From Hemibagrus wyckioides (taxonomy: Eukaryota > Chordata > Actinopteri > Siluriformes > Bagridae), in assembly GCF_019097595.1 (NCBI RefSeq), contig NC_080717.1, forward strand, positions 7,590,001-7,654,000: a stretch of DNA of 64,000 bases, given 5' to 3'. Numbering within the stretch: the stretch's first letter is position 1; every line of letters starts with the position of its first letter. Position numbers and translations under genes: made by a program. The notes below the pieces were generated by a model that was not told the DNA's origin, searched no databases, and saw only the letters and a list, made by a program, of their open reading frames with translations. Positions 48,851-60,629 of this stretch are shown here, in pieces.

Positions 48851-49158
48851 TGGCAAGACACTACAGGTGAACAGGGTAATTTTTTAAAAACAGCAGTTAG
48901 AACAATCAGTCTTTGCCAGCTGATTGTTAATATTCTTACAAGTATTGGACCTTTGCTAAAAAATTCACATATTTTATGCAAATGATGTTTTGTCTAATTA
49001 AACATGCAAAAATATGCATGCTTAATAACTCCAAAAATCTAGTCTTTTGATGTTGTTAGAATTAATATATTTATTTCAGTGTGAAGATTGTCAAGGGAGA
49101 GCAAGAAAAAATACCTGCACTGAAAGTTCATTTAGGGTGTAAAAAAAACATTTTTTTC

Positions 49159-49227
<69 letters not shown>

Positions 49228-49230
49228 TAT

Positions 49231-49281
<51 letters not shown>

Positions 49282-49282
49282 T
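49159..49282. repeat. Compound (AT)n(GATA)n microsatellite
   Basis: About 65 bases of AT with a TTT interruption run into about 50 bases of GATA units. Confidence 0.96.
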
Positions 49283-49339
49283 AATCTTATTTTATTTTAT
49301 ACACAACCTTTCATTTTAAATTTTATTTTATTTTACATT

Positions 49340-49860
49340 TGGCCACTCGCTCATTCATGCGATCATCCAATCAGCCAATCATGTGGCAGAAGTGCAAATC
49401 ATAAAGTCATGCAGATACAGGTGAAGAGCTTTGGTTAATATTCAGCCATCAGTATGATGGAAAATGTGATCTCTGTGACTTTGACAGTGCCATGGTTGTT
49501 GGTGCCAGATGGGCCGGATTGAGTGTTTCAGAAACTGATGTGCAATTTTCACAACAGTCTCTAGAGTTTATGCAGAATGGTATAAAAAGGACACCCAGTG
49601 AATTGCAATTCTGTGGGCAGAAATGCCTTGTTGATGAACGAGGTCAAAATAGAATGGTTAGGTTGTTTCATGCTGAAAGGAATGCTATGCTAACTCAAAC
49701 AACCACTCTTTGCAACCACAACTCGGAATGCACAACATGTCAAACCATGAGGCGGACAAGTTTCAGTGGTAGTAGATTAAATCAGGAACCATGCCTGTCA
49801 GCCAGGAACAGGAATTGGAGACTCAATTAAATACAGGGTCACCAAAACTGTACAGAAAAA
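49340..49860 (+). mobile_element. Tc1-like transposon relic, left half with transposase N-terminus
   Basis: Begins CACTCGCTCATTCATGCGAT and continues through the family's 5' region. An open frame 49492-49827 gives MVVGARWAGLSVS, LVDERGQNRMVRLF, LTQTTTLCNH, CTTCQTMRRTSFSGSRLNQE and LSARNRN. In active relatives this is the helix-turn-helix DNA-binding half of Tc1 transposase, ending just before the first catalytic Asp. The catalytic part and right terminal repeat are missing, so it is truncated. It is the best preserved of four copies of this family (also 11085, 60630, 62500). Confidence 0.88.
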
Positions 49861-52429
49861 TAGTAGGAACTGTCTTCAGACCAGTCTCATACCACTATCC
49901 CTAAAAGTTGCATGTCTAAAAGTTTGACTTTGGCAATGAACAAGAGCATAATTGACCCTTAATATAAACTGTTAATGATATATACTGCAACATGATGCGA
50001 TTGTGCCAAGCAGGTAAAGCTTAAACCATCTTTAAAATTTCAGAAATGGGCAAAACTTCTGATTTTTATAACCACAGACTAAGCAAAGATAAATAATCAA
50101 CCCATCCAATTCCCCCATGTGACATTGACTAAAATTGTCGGTTCCACTCCTAGAGTCTTGCATGAACATCTGGTGATGCACGTAGTTTGTTGTGATTAGT
50201 GCAGCAAGGTAGTGTTCAAAACTCCTGTTCTATGCCTCATATCTTCATCTGGCACCCTTTGCATAAGCTTCCACAGCACAAGCTTGGCATTTACCTAATG
50301 GTGATTGGCACAATCTCACCTGAGACCTAAGCCTATGAATATGAAGGTCGGTTTTTGCACCCATACTGCAGCTTTAAAACATGAATGAATCGATAACCTG
50401 GTTAATGAATGAATCAATCAATTAATCAAAGGATGCAACTTCTGCAAACAATATCATTCCAACAGAAGAGAGAGACACCGGCGGGGTATTTGACGCACAG
50501 AGACGTCAAGAACAGGGACGTGAATTGGAGGTCTATAAATAAACTTAGCACAGCATCTTCGTGCACTACAAAATGGCCCACTTTAGAGAAGAGAAGATGT
50601 GACTGAACAGAAAGAACTGCAAAGTGTCAGTTTAAGAAATGATTCTTCCATACCATAGCCTAAATAGGTGGAGATCATTTCTACATAGTGGAAAATGAGT
50701 TGCATAATGTAAATGCAACCGAGTGAAAGTGTCCCTCTTTAAATATCAACCTTTTGCTTGGAATAAAGCGTATTAAATTATCATGATGAATAGTATTATG
50801 CGAAACGTGTTCTCTGTATATTTAAAGATAGCCCGGGGTTTCTATTAAACTCATTCAGAACTTACCTTGGTGTTTTGCAATACTCGCTGATGCGGTGTAT
50901 TATTTACTTTATGGGGTGTTGCTGCCATCAGATGCCAGTAAATGCATATTTGGGAGGAATAAATCATTTCATAAATTCGCCATGCAGTCACACAACATTG
51001 CTTTCTGTATTTGATATATTGGACGTAAAAGGCATTAAAATTGCAGATATGACAGAGAACATATATAATAATGAAGGTGCTGCGGTATTTCAGTGTATGA
51101 GAAGTGCTCTCTATGAAACTGTTGATCATTAAGCACTACATGGACCCTGTAATCTATTACGCTTTCATAATGGAAGTGGCATAATGTGCCACGTCAGCAT
51201 TTTTATACAGCAATAACCTGCGTAGCACTCATAATTTAAAGCTCGGTCCAACAACTTCCTTTTTGAAGGCATCCCTTATCTGCAGTCACGGGGTTTAGAT
51301 CTCGAAAACATCGCATTGCCGCAGTAAAACATAAATCCGTGCACTTCTTCGCTGGCATGCCGGATTGCAAAGTAAGGGCAAGCTCAAATCAACAACTGCA
51401 TTTGCTGATATTGCCTAGCTAAGGGGGATATGAAAAAAAAAGAAAGAAATAAAATGTAAAAGCCAGTGATCTTGTTTTGCTTGAGTACAGTGCATGGGTG
51501 AGGATGAAACTCGATAACGTCTACTGGCCGCCGGCTGAAAGAAGGGTCAGTTAGAGGAGAATGGCTTGAAGCTGAGTCTGGATATTGTCCAAGATTGATC
51601 TCGACTTTAAAAACTGGCACCGTCTTGTTTTTACATTTGCATGTTTTCATTTCGTAGAGACATCTATTCGAAGTGAGTTGCAGATAAGCTGGAATTCAAT
51701 CCAATGTTTTTAGGAAGTGACAGCAATACAAGTGCTACAGTGTGATATATACATCAAAGTTGACCAGAAGCACTTGCAAAATAATTGTATCATGAACGAA
51801 GAGGACAGCAAGTAAACACAATAGTGCTGGTAGCCAGGAGTCATGACAACACACTAATGTGTGGAATTCCGCAGATGAGGTGTCATTTGGGTCACAAAAA
51901 AAAAGAAAGAAAGAAATATTTATATAATTTTTCTTTTTTTTTTGTTTACTAATATAAATAATGTGGAAACTTGATAATGTAGAAATGATAATACAAATAT
52001 ACAAATGTTCATTCTCTCAGAAAAAGTGTACTGTCTAGCATGAGAAAAAAAAAAACAAAGAGAAAAAAAACTGGCTTTCAATCCAGGATTTATTTATTTA
52101 TTTTGTGTGTGTGTGTGTATTTGGCTTAGACATACCCCTTTACATCCTCTTAAATCATTACAAGGAGAGTTTTGCATGTTTAGAGAGCTGCAACTGTCTT
52201 TCAAGGAGTTGGACATGATTGAAAGTGATGTTATGACAGTCCTTGATAATGGTAATTCTAGTTAGCATGCTAAATCTAGTTTTGTTTAGGTGGGAGAAAT
52301 GAAGTGAAAAATATTCAAAACTTATTCCTATTTAACCTTTATTAGAGACCTATTTTTTCTTACAAATCTTATCTAATGAGATATGAGAAGGAACAATTGT
52401 TGTTGCCTGTCCCAACCTACTATAACCAC
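49861..52429. other. Gene desert with candidate conserved blocks
   Basis: No gene recognised. 50690-51300 is of mixed composition (for example GCATAATGTAAATGCAACCG and TTAAATTATCATGATGAATAG) and is the strongest non-repetitive candidate for a conserved element here. The small open frames on both strands over it carry no known domain. Confidence 0.5.
50166..50258. repeat. Diverged duplication, copy B
   Basis: Direct-orientation partner of 48750-48850, about 1.4 kb away, on the same strand, with several small indels. Confidence 0.55.
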
Positions 52430-52514
52430 ATAATATAATATAATATAATATAATATAATATAATATAATATAATATAATATAATATAATATAATATAATA
52501 TAATATAATATATT
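52430..52514. repeat. (AATAT)n microsatellite
   Basis: Perfect TAATA pentanucleotide array of about 16 units. Confidence 0.96.
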
Positions 52515-52591
52515 ATGGAAATATAATAATCATTATATTAAAGTTGGACACCTCACATGTAAAACATCCTTTTCTGTGACTTATCAATTAT

Positions 52592-52640
<49 letters not shown>
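52592..52640. repeat. (TA)n microsatellite
   Basis: TA dinucleotide array. Confidence 0.95.
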
Positions 52641-52643
<3 letters not shown>

Positions 52644-52823
52644 TCTCATAGCAACAAGAATTTCACATAAATGAAATATTTGGAATATTCCAAAAAATCA
52701 CCAGGGTCAACAGGAAGTTCGAAATGTTGCATCATCCTGAAGATCACAAGAAGAAGAAAAGTAAGTTTTCTCATTCTTTTTCATCTTTCCTTTTTCAATT
52801 ATATCATAATACTGACTGATAAG

Positions 52824-52868
52824 GGGTAGATGGGTATAACTTTCAACCCAAGTTATACCCATCTACCC
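52824..52868. repeat. Perfect 18-base inverted repeat (hairpin)
   Basis: GGGTAGATGGGTATAACT at 52824-52841 is exactly complementary to AGTTATACCCATCTACCC at 52851-52868. The loop is the nine bases TTCAACCCA. It is not a simple repeat and not part of a recognised element. Confidence 0.9.
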
Positions 52869-52924
52869 TGCTGGTATGTGGCATAACTACATCAAATTGC
52901 CTCTACATGTAAATAAGTGTGTGA

Positions 52925-53020
52925 TTCTATGCTTCCTATCCAGGGTGTATTCTGGCCTCGTGCCCAGTGGATCTACCTCAGCTACCCCTGACCAGGATCG
53001 ACCGGAAGATGAAGGAATGA
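52925..53020 (+). mobile_element. SINE-like repeat, 3' tail fragment
   Basis: TATCCAGGGTGTATTCTGGC, CCTCGTGCCCAGTG, CCCCTGACCAGGAT and GAAGATGAAGGAATGAA in order match the tail of the fish SINE group seen at 24480. The head is missing (5' truncation). Confidence 0.65.
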
Positions 53021-53451
53021 AGATCAGGTTCAGTCTCCATTATATCAAGTCATTCTAGCATTCTGTCATATACAGTAGCATGTATAATAATATTCAAGTA
53101 CAGGGTTTAGCAATTACATCACTTTTAGATGGGTTATTAAATTAAATGGCTTAGAAATTTTAACCCAGAACCTTTTTGCCTCTACTTGGGGATTTAGTCA
53201 TGACTGTTAGTCATCATGGAATTTATATTCAAAGTAAGTTACAAATGAGGTATTATAAAATTCAAGGATCCATGGAGTTGAGAGTAAAATAAATGCTACA
53301 GTGAGGCAAATCCATCGTTGACCAGAAGGAAGTGTGAGATATTTAAAAAAAAATGTGTTATAATGATATTACATTATATATATATATATATACATTAATA
53401 TGAGTATGATGAACATGATGAATATGATGAACATTAATAATATTAAAATAT

Positions 53452-53499
<48 letters not shown>

Positions 53500-56394
53500 T
53501 TTTAATTAATAATATATTATTATTATTATTATTAATAATATTATAACAGGCATACATCTCTACTTTAGCACTTGAATTGGGGTAACTGGGAGTACTGGTG
53601 ATAGTGATATTGATTGCACTTTGTAAACAAGTTGTTGATAATGTGTGTTAATGTTGTTAATGTTTGTTAATAGTGCTTGTACCACTTGACCACTTTGGTC
53701 AACTTTCTTGTTTTTCTTTAATGTGCTATAGAAATAGAATTGAGTTGTGAGTTGAGAGAATTTTGAAAGTTTTAACCTCAAGGCAAAAAAAAAAAAAAAG
53801 GTATGAGGCAAAGACACTATTTTAAAAGAATATTCAAGGAAGGGAATATATGTTCTATTGATGAAATAGTTTTGCGATTTTTTTTTTTTATTAGAGTAAA
53901 GGTAAGTATATTCTCTAAGTGTTTGAGAAAAAAAAATTCTATCCATTTTTTATTTGTACAATAACTTTTCCGTCTGCTCTCCAAGGCTGTCAGTAAATGA
54001 AATAAATCTTAAAAGATATTTACAGGATATAAAGAGCTAGCTAACTCTATCCCATGCACAATTTTTTTTTAATGTTATTCATCCCCCAGTCATTTGTAGA
54101 CCACAGATCTCAATATTGACATGACAATTTGTGGATTTTCAGTCACAATAACAGAAACTCTTACCTTTTGAGGATTTTGTTCAATTCTGTCCTTAATTAA
54201 CTTACAAAGCAGCATAGTAAGCAAAGCAGTATAGCAAGTTTCTCAGTTCTTTCACAATGATGAACACTCTGTATTGTTTGGGTATACTGTAACTAGTTAT
54301 CCATCAAATCAAAAGTCATTAAGTTTATGAAGCCCCCAATTAATTTGAGGCGACACACTTTTCCTTTGGCAAGAAATGCCACCACAGTGCCATGGATCAT
54401 TCAAGCAGAACGGCTACAAAGTGTGATCAGATGACAGTGAAGCGTACGTAGTGGGAGGTCGAGCAGTCACTGAAGGGCTCCTCTGTCTAACAGAGTGTGA
54501 CAGGTGAAAACCAAGGGGACAGGATTGCTCTCACCCTCTTCTTCCTACTACAGATCAGGCTGAGACACAGACTTCAGCTCTGTCACGGCTGCACCGAGAA
54601 AGCCCTAAAGAATGCAGAGGATTGATAGATGTTAGGAGTGGACTTTAAGTAAGAAAGCCATTCTGAATTCTCCAGATGAAGCTTGCATGGCTGATGGCCT
54701 GCTGTAGTTAGTAGAACGGAATTTATAGTATAGGACAAGGGACAACAATATATAACAAAAATAAGGAAAATATTGGGTAATATGTTATACTGACGTGCCC
54801 TAGTAGATATCCTCTGTCCTGCTACTGTAGTAATAATTCACCTGAGTACAGGTAAAATGACTCAAGTAAGAGTAAATACAAGTTGAGAAAAACAAAAAAA
54901 TAATTTTATATTTCTATGATTTACAGAACTAATCCAAAAGTGCTCTATATCTAAGGTCTCAGTAGCTTGCTACAGTTCTTCATTCCTTAACTAATTGTTA
55001 CCTATGTAATTCCTACATGTTTTAGGCATAATGATAGCTATCTAGTAAAGATGTCACATAGAAAATATCCTGAGCATCACCTATAGGTTAAAACATACAT
55101 ATTTATAGCAAGAAGCAATCACAGTTGAACACCGACATAAAATTTCAGTTGAACACTGACTTTGTTTACAACAAAGCTTTCATATTGTAATACATCAAAA
55201 TATCTGGCTAACTCATGCTGGCTAACTTTGCTGGCTAATGGTTTACTTGTACATGTTTCAGCAAGCTGTGAAATGCTGATCACGGAGAACACTGTCTGTT
55301 CAGTTGTCTTCACTGTCTCAGACGTTGCTGTAGCTGACTAAGCATTGGGTGTCTGAAGTGTAGACTTTCAGAAGGAACCTGCATTATTTTTTTGCTAAAA
55401 GTACCAATTTAATTATATTCCTAAAATTGACCAATACAGAGAACCATGGACCCAAGTACAGTTATATGAGCACAGGTAGCTTATTATTTGTACTGGATTC
55501 AATGGCAGATTCCAAACTGGTCCTGGATATTTGTCCCCATTGCTCCCTCAGGCAGTATTCTGTGTGAAAAACTTTGCAACTTACATACAAAACTGTCATA
55601 ATGACCTAAACATGCAAGGTAAGCAATGTGCAAGTGGTAAAACACATAATGCTACTCTCTCCCTAGACATATGCATTTTATAGAGGATTGCACAATAAAA
55701 GTAGAAGTAAGAAGTCAGTGAAAATGGATGAACAAATAGGAAGTGTGGGTTATTACACTTTACATTCGGTACAAAACGTTGGTCAATTGCAGATAAACAT
55801 TTTTGAGCCTGATTTCTTTCCACATCCCCAAAACCAGGTGTAAATTAACTCCATGCCTGTTGCTCGGAACAGAATAGGAAATGATTTCAAGGTGATTCTA
55901 TTAAAATTGGGATACTTTTGGAAAAAAAAAGAAAAAACACTGTGATACTGAAAAATGTGTTTTATTCAATCTCAATGAGCAACATATGTCATACAGATCT
56001 CTGATAGGAGTACATGCATACATCATCTGACAAAAACATACCGTGCATTTTTGCCAGAAAATGGCATTGTAAACATATTTAATCCTCCTTACAGCATATT
56101 CATTTGATAAAAGTATTCATCTTCTAAGAACTTAATTTAACAACACACTGAACTTGCATTTCCTCTTTAGTCCTAGGAGCATAGTTCTAACACTGTGGTT
56201 GATCATTTTCAACACCTCACGATTGCTTTTAAATTGCAATTTGCACCTCACACAGAGTGCATTTAGTAGATCCCAGGCACATGAGCTACAGATTTACTAA
56301 TATAACTGAACATTAATTTCAGACATTTGTTTCAGCATCCATTCACAAAACTCTAGCACAGTATGGCTGTATTCGCAATCATTTCAGCTGACAT
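53021..56394. other. Gene desert
   Basis: No gene recognised. 54310-54610 is of balanced composition with CpG words (for example GTGAAGCGTACGTAGTGGGA) and is a candidate conserved element. A-runs occur at about 53786 and 53880. Confidence 0.55.
53376..53535. repeat. (AT)n, (ATG)n, (AAT)n and (ATT)n cluster
   Basis: A short AT array, ATGATGAAC-type units, an AAT array (53457-53498) and its complement ATT (53517-53533) lie within 160 bases, forming an AT-rich potential hairpin. Confidence 0.9.
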
Positions 56395-57175
56395 GGTGGG
56401 GATCCACATCTGTTTCATGCAGATTCTGCACGGGTGTTCCACAAGGCTTAGTGCTGGGTCCTTTTTTGTTCTCTCTCTTTATTCTGTTAAACTGATCTCT
56501 CAGTAAGGTTCTATCCTCTCATGGGTTTTCTACTACTGTGATCCTGATGATACTCAACTCATCCTTTCCTTTCCTCCCACAGACACTATGGTCTCTGCAT
56601 GGATCTCAGCATGTCTGGCAGTCATCTTGTCATGATTGACAGCTCATCAGATGAAAATACATCTGAGCTAGATTGAGCTGCTGTCTATCACTGAAGATGC
56701 ATCCCCATGTCAGGATCTTGTAATGTTCCTGGACAACTCTCAGATCACACCATCTGACGTAGCTTTGGGGTAGATCTGGATAACTAACTTTTTTACCAAA
56801 CAGACACAGTTAGGCAGGTTTTTTCCTTTATAATATCAAAACGAACTGTCTTTTTGTATCTGGGGAAGGCCAGGCAGGTGCTTGATCAGTCCCTTGCCAT
56901 CTCAAAACTGGGCTACTGCATGTTTCTCCTGCCAGACCTCCTAGTGTGTGCTATCCCACCTTCGAAACTGATCCACAATGCAGGTGCAAGTTTAGTTTTC
57001 AAACTCTCCAAGTACTCCCACACTACCCCATTTCTGTGCTCCCTCCACTGGTTTTCTGTAGATTTAAAACACTGATGCTGACAAACAAAGCCAAAAATGG
57101 ACCACTGTCCATCTACATTGAGGTACTTATAACACCTTGTTATGCATGTTTGGTCCAGAGTGTCACCTACAAAAA
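56395..57175 (+). pseudogene. Second LINE relic, reverse transcriptase C-terminal half
   Basis: Broken homology in order: STGVPQGLVLGPF (56425-56465), YYCDPDDTQLILSFP (catalytic block, expected Y-A-D-D, here P-D-D), VSAWISACL, TAHQMKI-like text, DLVMFLDNSQITPSD, and a tail with LPHYPISVLPPLVFCRFKTL and NKAKNGPLSIYIEVL. Several frameshifts and stops are present. The order and wording match a fish CR1/Rex-type LINE different from the one at 20480. The 5' half is absent, as usual for 5'-truncated LINE copies. Confidence 0.85.
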
Positions 57176-57262
57176 TAAATAAATAAATAAAATAAAAATT
57201 ATCCAGGAATGCTCAGATTAAAACCATGCCCATTTCATGTTGCTTTGAAAATGCCCTGACCC

Positions 57263-57311
57263 AATCATCTAGCCATAACAGTTTGGACCAATTTGTGATG
57301 GCTAGATGATT
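57263..57311. repeat. Perfect 14-base inverted repeat
   Basis: AATCATCTAGCCAT at 57263-57276 pairs exactly with ATGGCTAGATGATT at 57298-57311, with a 21-base loop that itself contains TTGGACCAA. Confidence 0.9.
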
Positions 57312-57353
57312 TAGGATGCACATCCCAAAAACACAACTGGATATAGCAAATGT

Positions 57354-57395
57354 ATTTATAGCATTTAGCACACACCCTTATCCAGAACGATTTTT
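57354..57395. repeat. Short dispersed fish repeat fragment
   Basis: TATAGCATTTAGCACACACC then CTTATCCAGAACGATTTT resembles the same teleost dispersed repeat as 5682. Too short to classify. Confidence 0.4.
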
Positions 57396-57520
57396 ATTTC
57401 CATCCAGATCATATTATTACGATCCACTTGGTCAATGGCAAAGAATACCATTAAGATCTCAGATCTAAACATTTGCCAGTTCTTTCAGTTTTCAACCTAT
57501 CAACTTCATACTGAAGACCA

Positions 57521-57529
<9 letters not shown>

Positions 57530-57552
<23 letters not shown>

Positions 57553-57553
57553 T
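57530..57553. repeat. (CT)n microsatellite
   Basis: CT dinucleotide array. Confidence 0.93.
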
Positions 57554-57564
57554 ACCAACTAACA

Positions 57565-57685
57565 CCCAGTGTTCCCAGGTTTGTCACTAGATCCACCATT
57601 GCTCTTACCAGCAGTTATTTAAGATAAAGGGATGAATGGATGAATGAATGAATGGATGGATGAAGGAATAAATGAATGAACAAAC
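57565..57685 (+). mobile_element. SINE-like repeat, 3' tail fragment
   Basis: CCCAGTGTTCCCAGG, TAGATCCACC, and a GATAAAGGGATGAATGGATG tail expanding into (GAAT)n. Same tail type as 24480 and 52925, 5'-truncated. Confidence 0.6.
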
Positions 57686-60351
57686 CAAGGAACGAACAAA
57701 TAATAATTGCATGTCTCTGCTTAACCTTAATTTCTCAAATTCCATATTGATATTCTTTTAATAGCTTGCACTGCCATTCTCGTTATTTTTAATCTGTCTA
57801 TGTCTCTGGAAGTCAGGTCCAAGTCTGACACAGACGTGTAATTATTCATATTTTATGCAGTATGCCGTCCTAATGTGTCATATGAGCTAAATATTCTTGT
57901 TTTTTTTCCACAGTGGTTGAATTCTCAATTAGAATGTGAACATTATCTATAGCAGCACACCTGTAATAGTACTTCTGGCTATAAAGTAAATGTGATAGGT
58001 TTATATTTATGTGTTGATTTGAATATGTCATAGTTCCTAAAGTAACTGGGGACATTTATGGAGTATGATCTTAACCTAAAGAGAGAAAATAAAGGACTAT
58101 TTGAAGGCTGCTACAAAAAATGTTTTAAAATCACTATAATATTTGATATATAACTTTGAGCCATCAGTTTATATGAAAATAATCCACCATTATCATAATA
58201 TTACCCAGCTTTGCATTGAGTTTTTTTCCACACAATCCCGGTATCCGGTACCCGAACAGTTTATCTTGTATTAGTCCTTAATTATGACACGAACAAGGTT
58301 CTATGTTTAAGTTCTAAGGAATTTGTTCAAGCCAACCTAATGGTAGGTCATGATTTTCTTAGTTTTGAGAAGTATATACTAATTAAATTCTGTATGACAT
58401 TAATTGCATTGGCTTAAGTTTTAGATAAGATTTGGCTTGAAAAAGCATCTCACTGTGCTTCAATTGTCCCTCCAAATGATTCATCAAAAAATAATCACAA
58501 TGAATGCAACACTGACTGATGAATGTGAATATTTAATTTGTGCCAAGTAATATTCTAGCATTCCAGTGGATTGCCACAAAAAAAAGAAGTTTCACTCGGG
58601 ATCATTTGAAGCTTGAAGTACATGCCAGGCTTGCCGAGAGGTGGCAGGTCCATTTAAACAATGTCATTACTCGCAGTTGCACATTAACTGTCTGATTACT
58701 CTCTGAGGTAGCACGCCAGAAGCTAGAGCTGTGGGATGCTCAGCTATTGAACTTGTGATTATTTTGGCACCCACTCACACAGGGGCTAATTGCCTATTTG
58801 TGCCATTTGAGTTGTGTGTAACCGATGTAATGGTAAATGAAGTAATTTAGATAAGGAGCTAGCTCATGTCGCTGTGCTTCACCCCTTGAGGTACAGTGAT
58901 GAAGCCTTATTTTCTGCATTGCAGTGTTGTTGAATCATTACTGGTTTCTGAAATGGCGTTAATGTAATAATTGCTATGGAAATATCTGTGAAGGCCTGAA
59001 GAACCTGTAGGATGTCGCTGTGCCAAAATTTAGCCACAAATAATGGAAAACTCAGAACTGGGTTTTTTCTGCTCATGACATGCTTTAGCATATCAACTGT
59101 AGGGAGACATACAGCATATACAGTATATTTACCAGAATTATTTAGAACTGCCAGTGTAAACAAATTATCAGGCTGGGCTAAAGATGTTTATTTTACTCAT
59201 TGCTACCAAAGTGTACTTTTTCTAATTTCCTGCTTTGTTACAGTTTTTGCACCTGTGGCTTAGTAAAAGTTGAAAGGCTTGGCCGCAGGTGGATAGTGTT
59301 TATTAAAAAAGTCAGAAGACAAAATCCTGTTGATCAAAAACAAACAAAATAATTTTTGATAAACCAGCTTATACATGGAGAAAGGAGAAACTGGTCAGGA
59401 ATTATTGCTCAGAATAGCAAAACCTCACAAACAGCAATTGACACAGGAACTAAACTAAACAGGAAACAAGCGAAATGTTCTTGTGAGTACGAGGATCACA
59501 AAGTTTGTACTGGATTAAGATCTTAAGTCTGTAGTGGTGGTTCCTGGGTTGGCAGTGGAATAAGATGTGACAGAAACAGATATAAGCCTTGTACAATCAG
59601 CTTGTAATAGTGTAAAAAAAAAACATCAAGAGTCTAATATCTGAAGCAAAAGAACCAAACTGGATATAATAGAAAAAGTCCAAATTTGTCCAGGTGAAGA
59701 ATTTTCTCAGTCTGCTACACAGATACATCATTGTACAGCACTATGACATGTTTTTATCAGAGTTTATACTAGATATCAGATTTATATTCTGAACTTCCAA
59801 ACATTCTTGAAAAGTAATAATGGTAAAAAAAAATGTATTATATTTGTTAGAACGGTAGGAAATATTGAGCCACTACAATCCCAGGTGCCAAATTCTCAGA
59901 CTTTTCTTTTCTTTTTTTGTTATATTATCTTTCTCTCCTAATGGGTCCCACTGAAATATTTCACTATGGCACTTCATTATGAACTTCAATAAAAGCACTC
60001 TGTGAAGAACAGGACCAGCAGGAAAATACAACATTATATTTTACCTTTGGATTTTCTAACGTGTAACATAGTTTACATGTAGACATGTGAAGCATTTTCC
60101 TGTGTAATAAATATGTAGGACTTTTAAGGATAAAAAAGGATTGTGTGCTGATCAGAAATTCAAACAAAGCACAAACAAATACACAACATAATAGACTAAG
60201 AGATGACCATCGATTTAGCACCATCTTTCAATTAAAGGCCATATTTCATGTGTAAAAATACAATTTCCATGCTTAAATAATGGGAGTGTAAAAACACAAG
60301 AAATATGTATATTTGGATACAAATGGACAATTGAATATGACCAATACAGAA

Positions 60352-60524
60352 GGGGTGTCCAATCTTATCCGTAAAGGGCCGATGTGAGTGTAGGTTTTAT
60401 TCCAACCAAGCAGAAGCCACATATGAGTCAACTGATCAGCAGGTGGTATCAGGTGTGACTCCTGCTTGATTGGTATGAAAACCAGCACCCAAACTGGCCC
60501 TTTGTGGATAAGATTAGACACCCC
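60352..60524. mobile_element. 173-base MITE with 29-base terminal inverted repeats
   Basis: The left end GGGGTGTCCAATCTTATCCG with TAAAGGGCC and the complement of the right end, GGGGTGTCTAATCTTATCCA with CAAAGGGCC, differ at only three of 29 positions. The interior (GTAGGTTTTATTCCAACCAA ... TTGGTATGAAAACCAGCACC) is also partly self-complementary. It resembles a common fish hairpin-type MITE. Superfamily and target duplication are not clear. Confidence 0.88.
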
Positions 60525-60629
60525 TGCACTATAGTCTTAGAGTCCTGTTCTTTGGCTGAGAACAGTGGAGCCTGATAGTGTTCTGCAGTTGTACTTCATC
60601 TCCCTCAAGTTTTTTTTTTTTCAATTTTT

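Larger units (their letters stand above)
47097..49339. other. Gene desert
   Basis: No gene recognised. T-runs lie at about 47501-47540. 48370-48860 is of mixed composition and includes one arm of a diverged duplication (see 48750). Confidence 0.55.
57176..60351. other. Gene desert
   Basis: No gene recognised. 58590-58880 (for example CAGGGGCTAATTGCCTATTT and GTGCCATTTGAGTTG) has mixed composition and looks like a candidate conserved non-coding element. The remainder is AT-rich unique DNA. Confidence 0.55.

Noticed and set aside
49492..49827. Host gene encoding a 112-residue protein
   Set aside because: Its motifs are those of Tc1 transposase N-termini, and it lies inside a truncated transposon.
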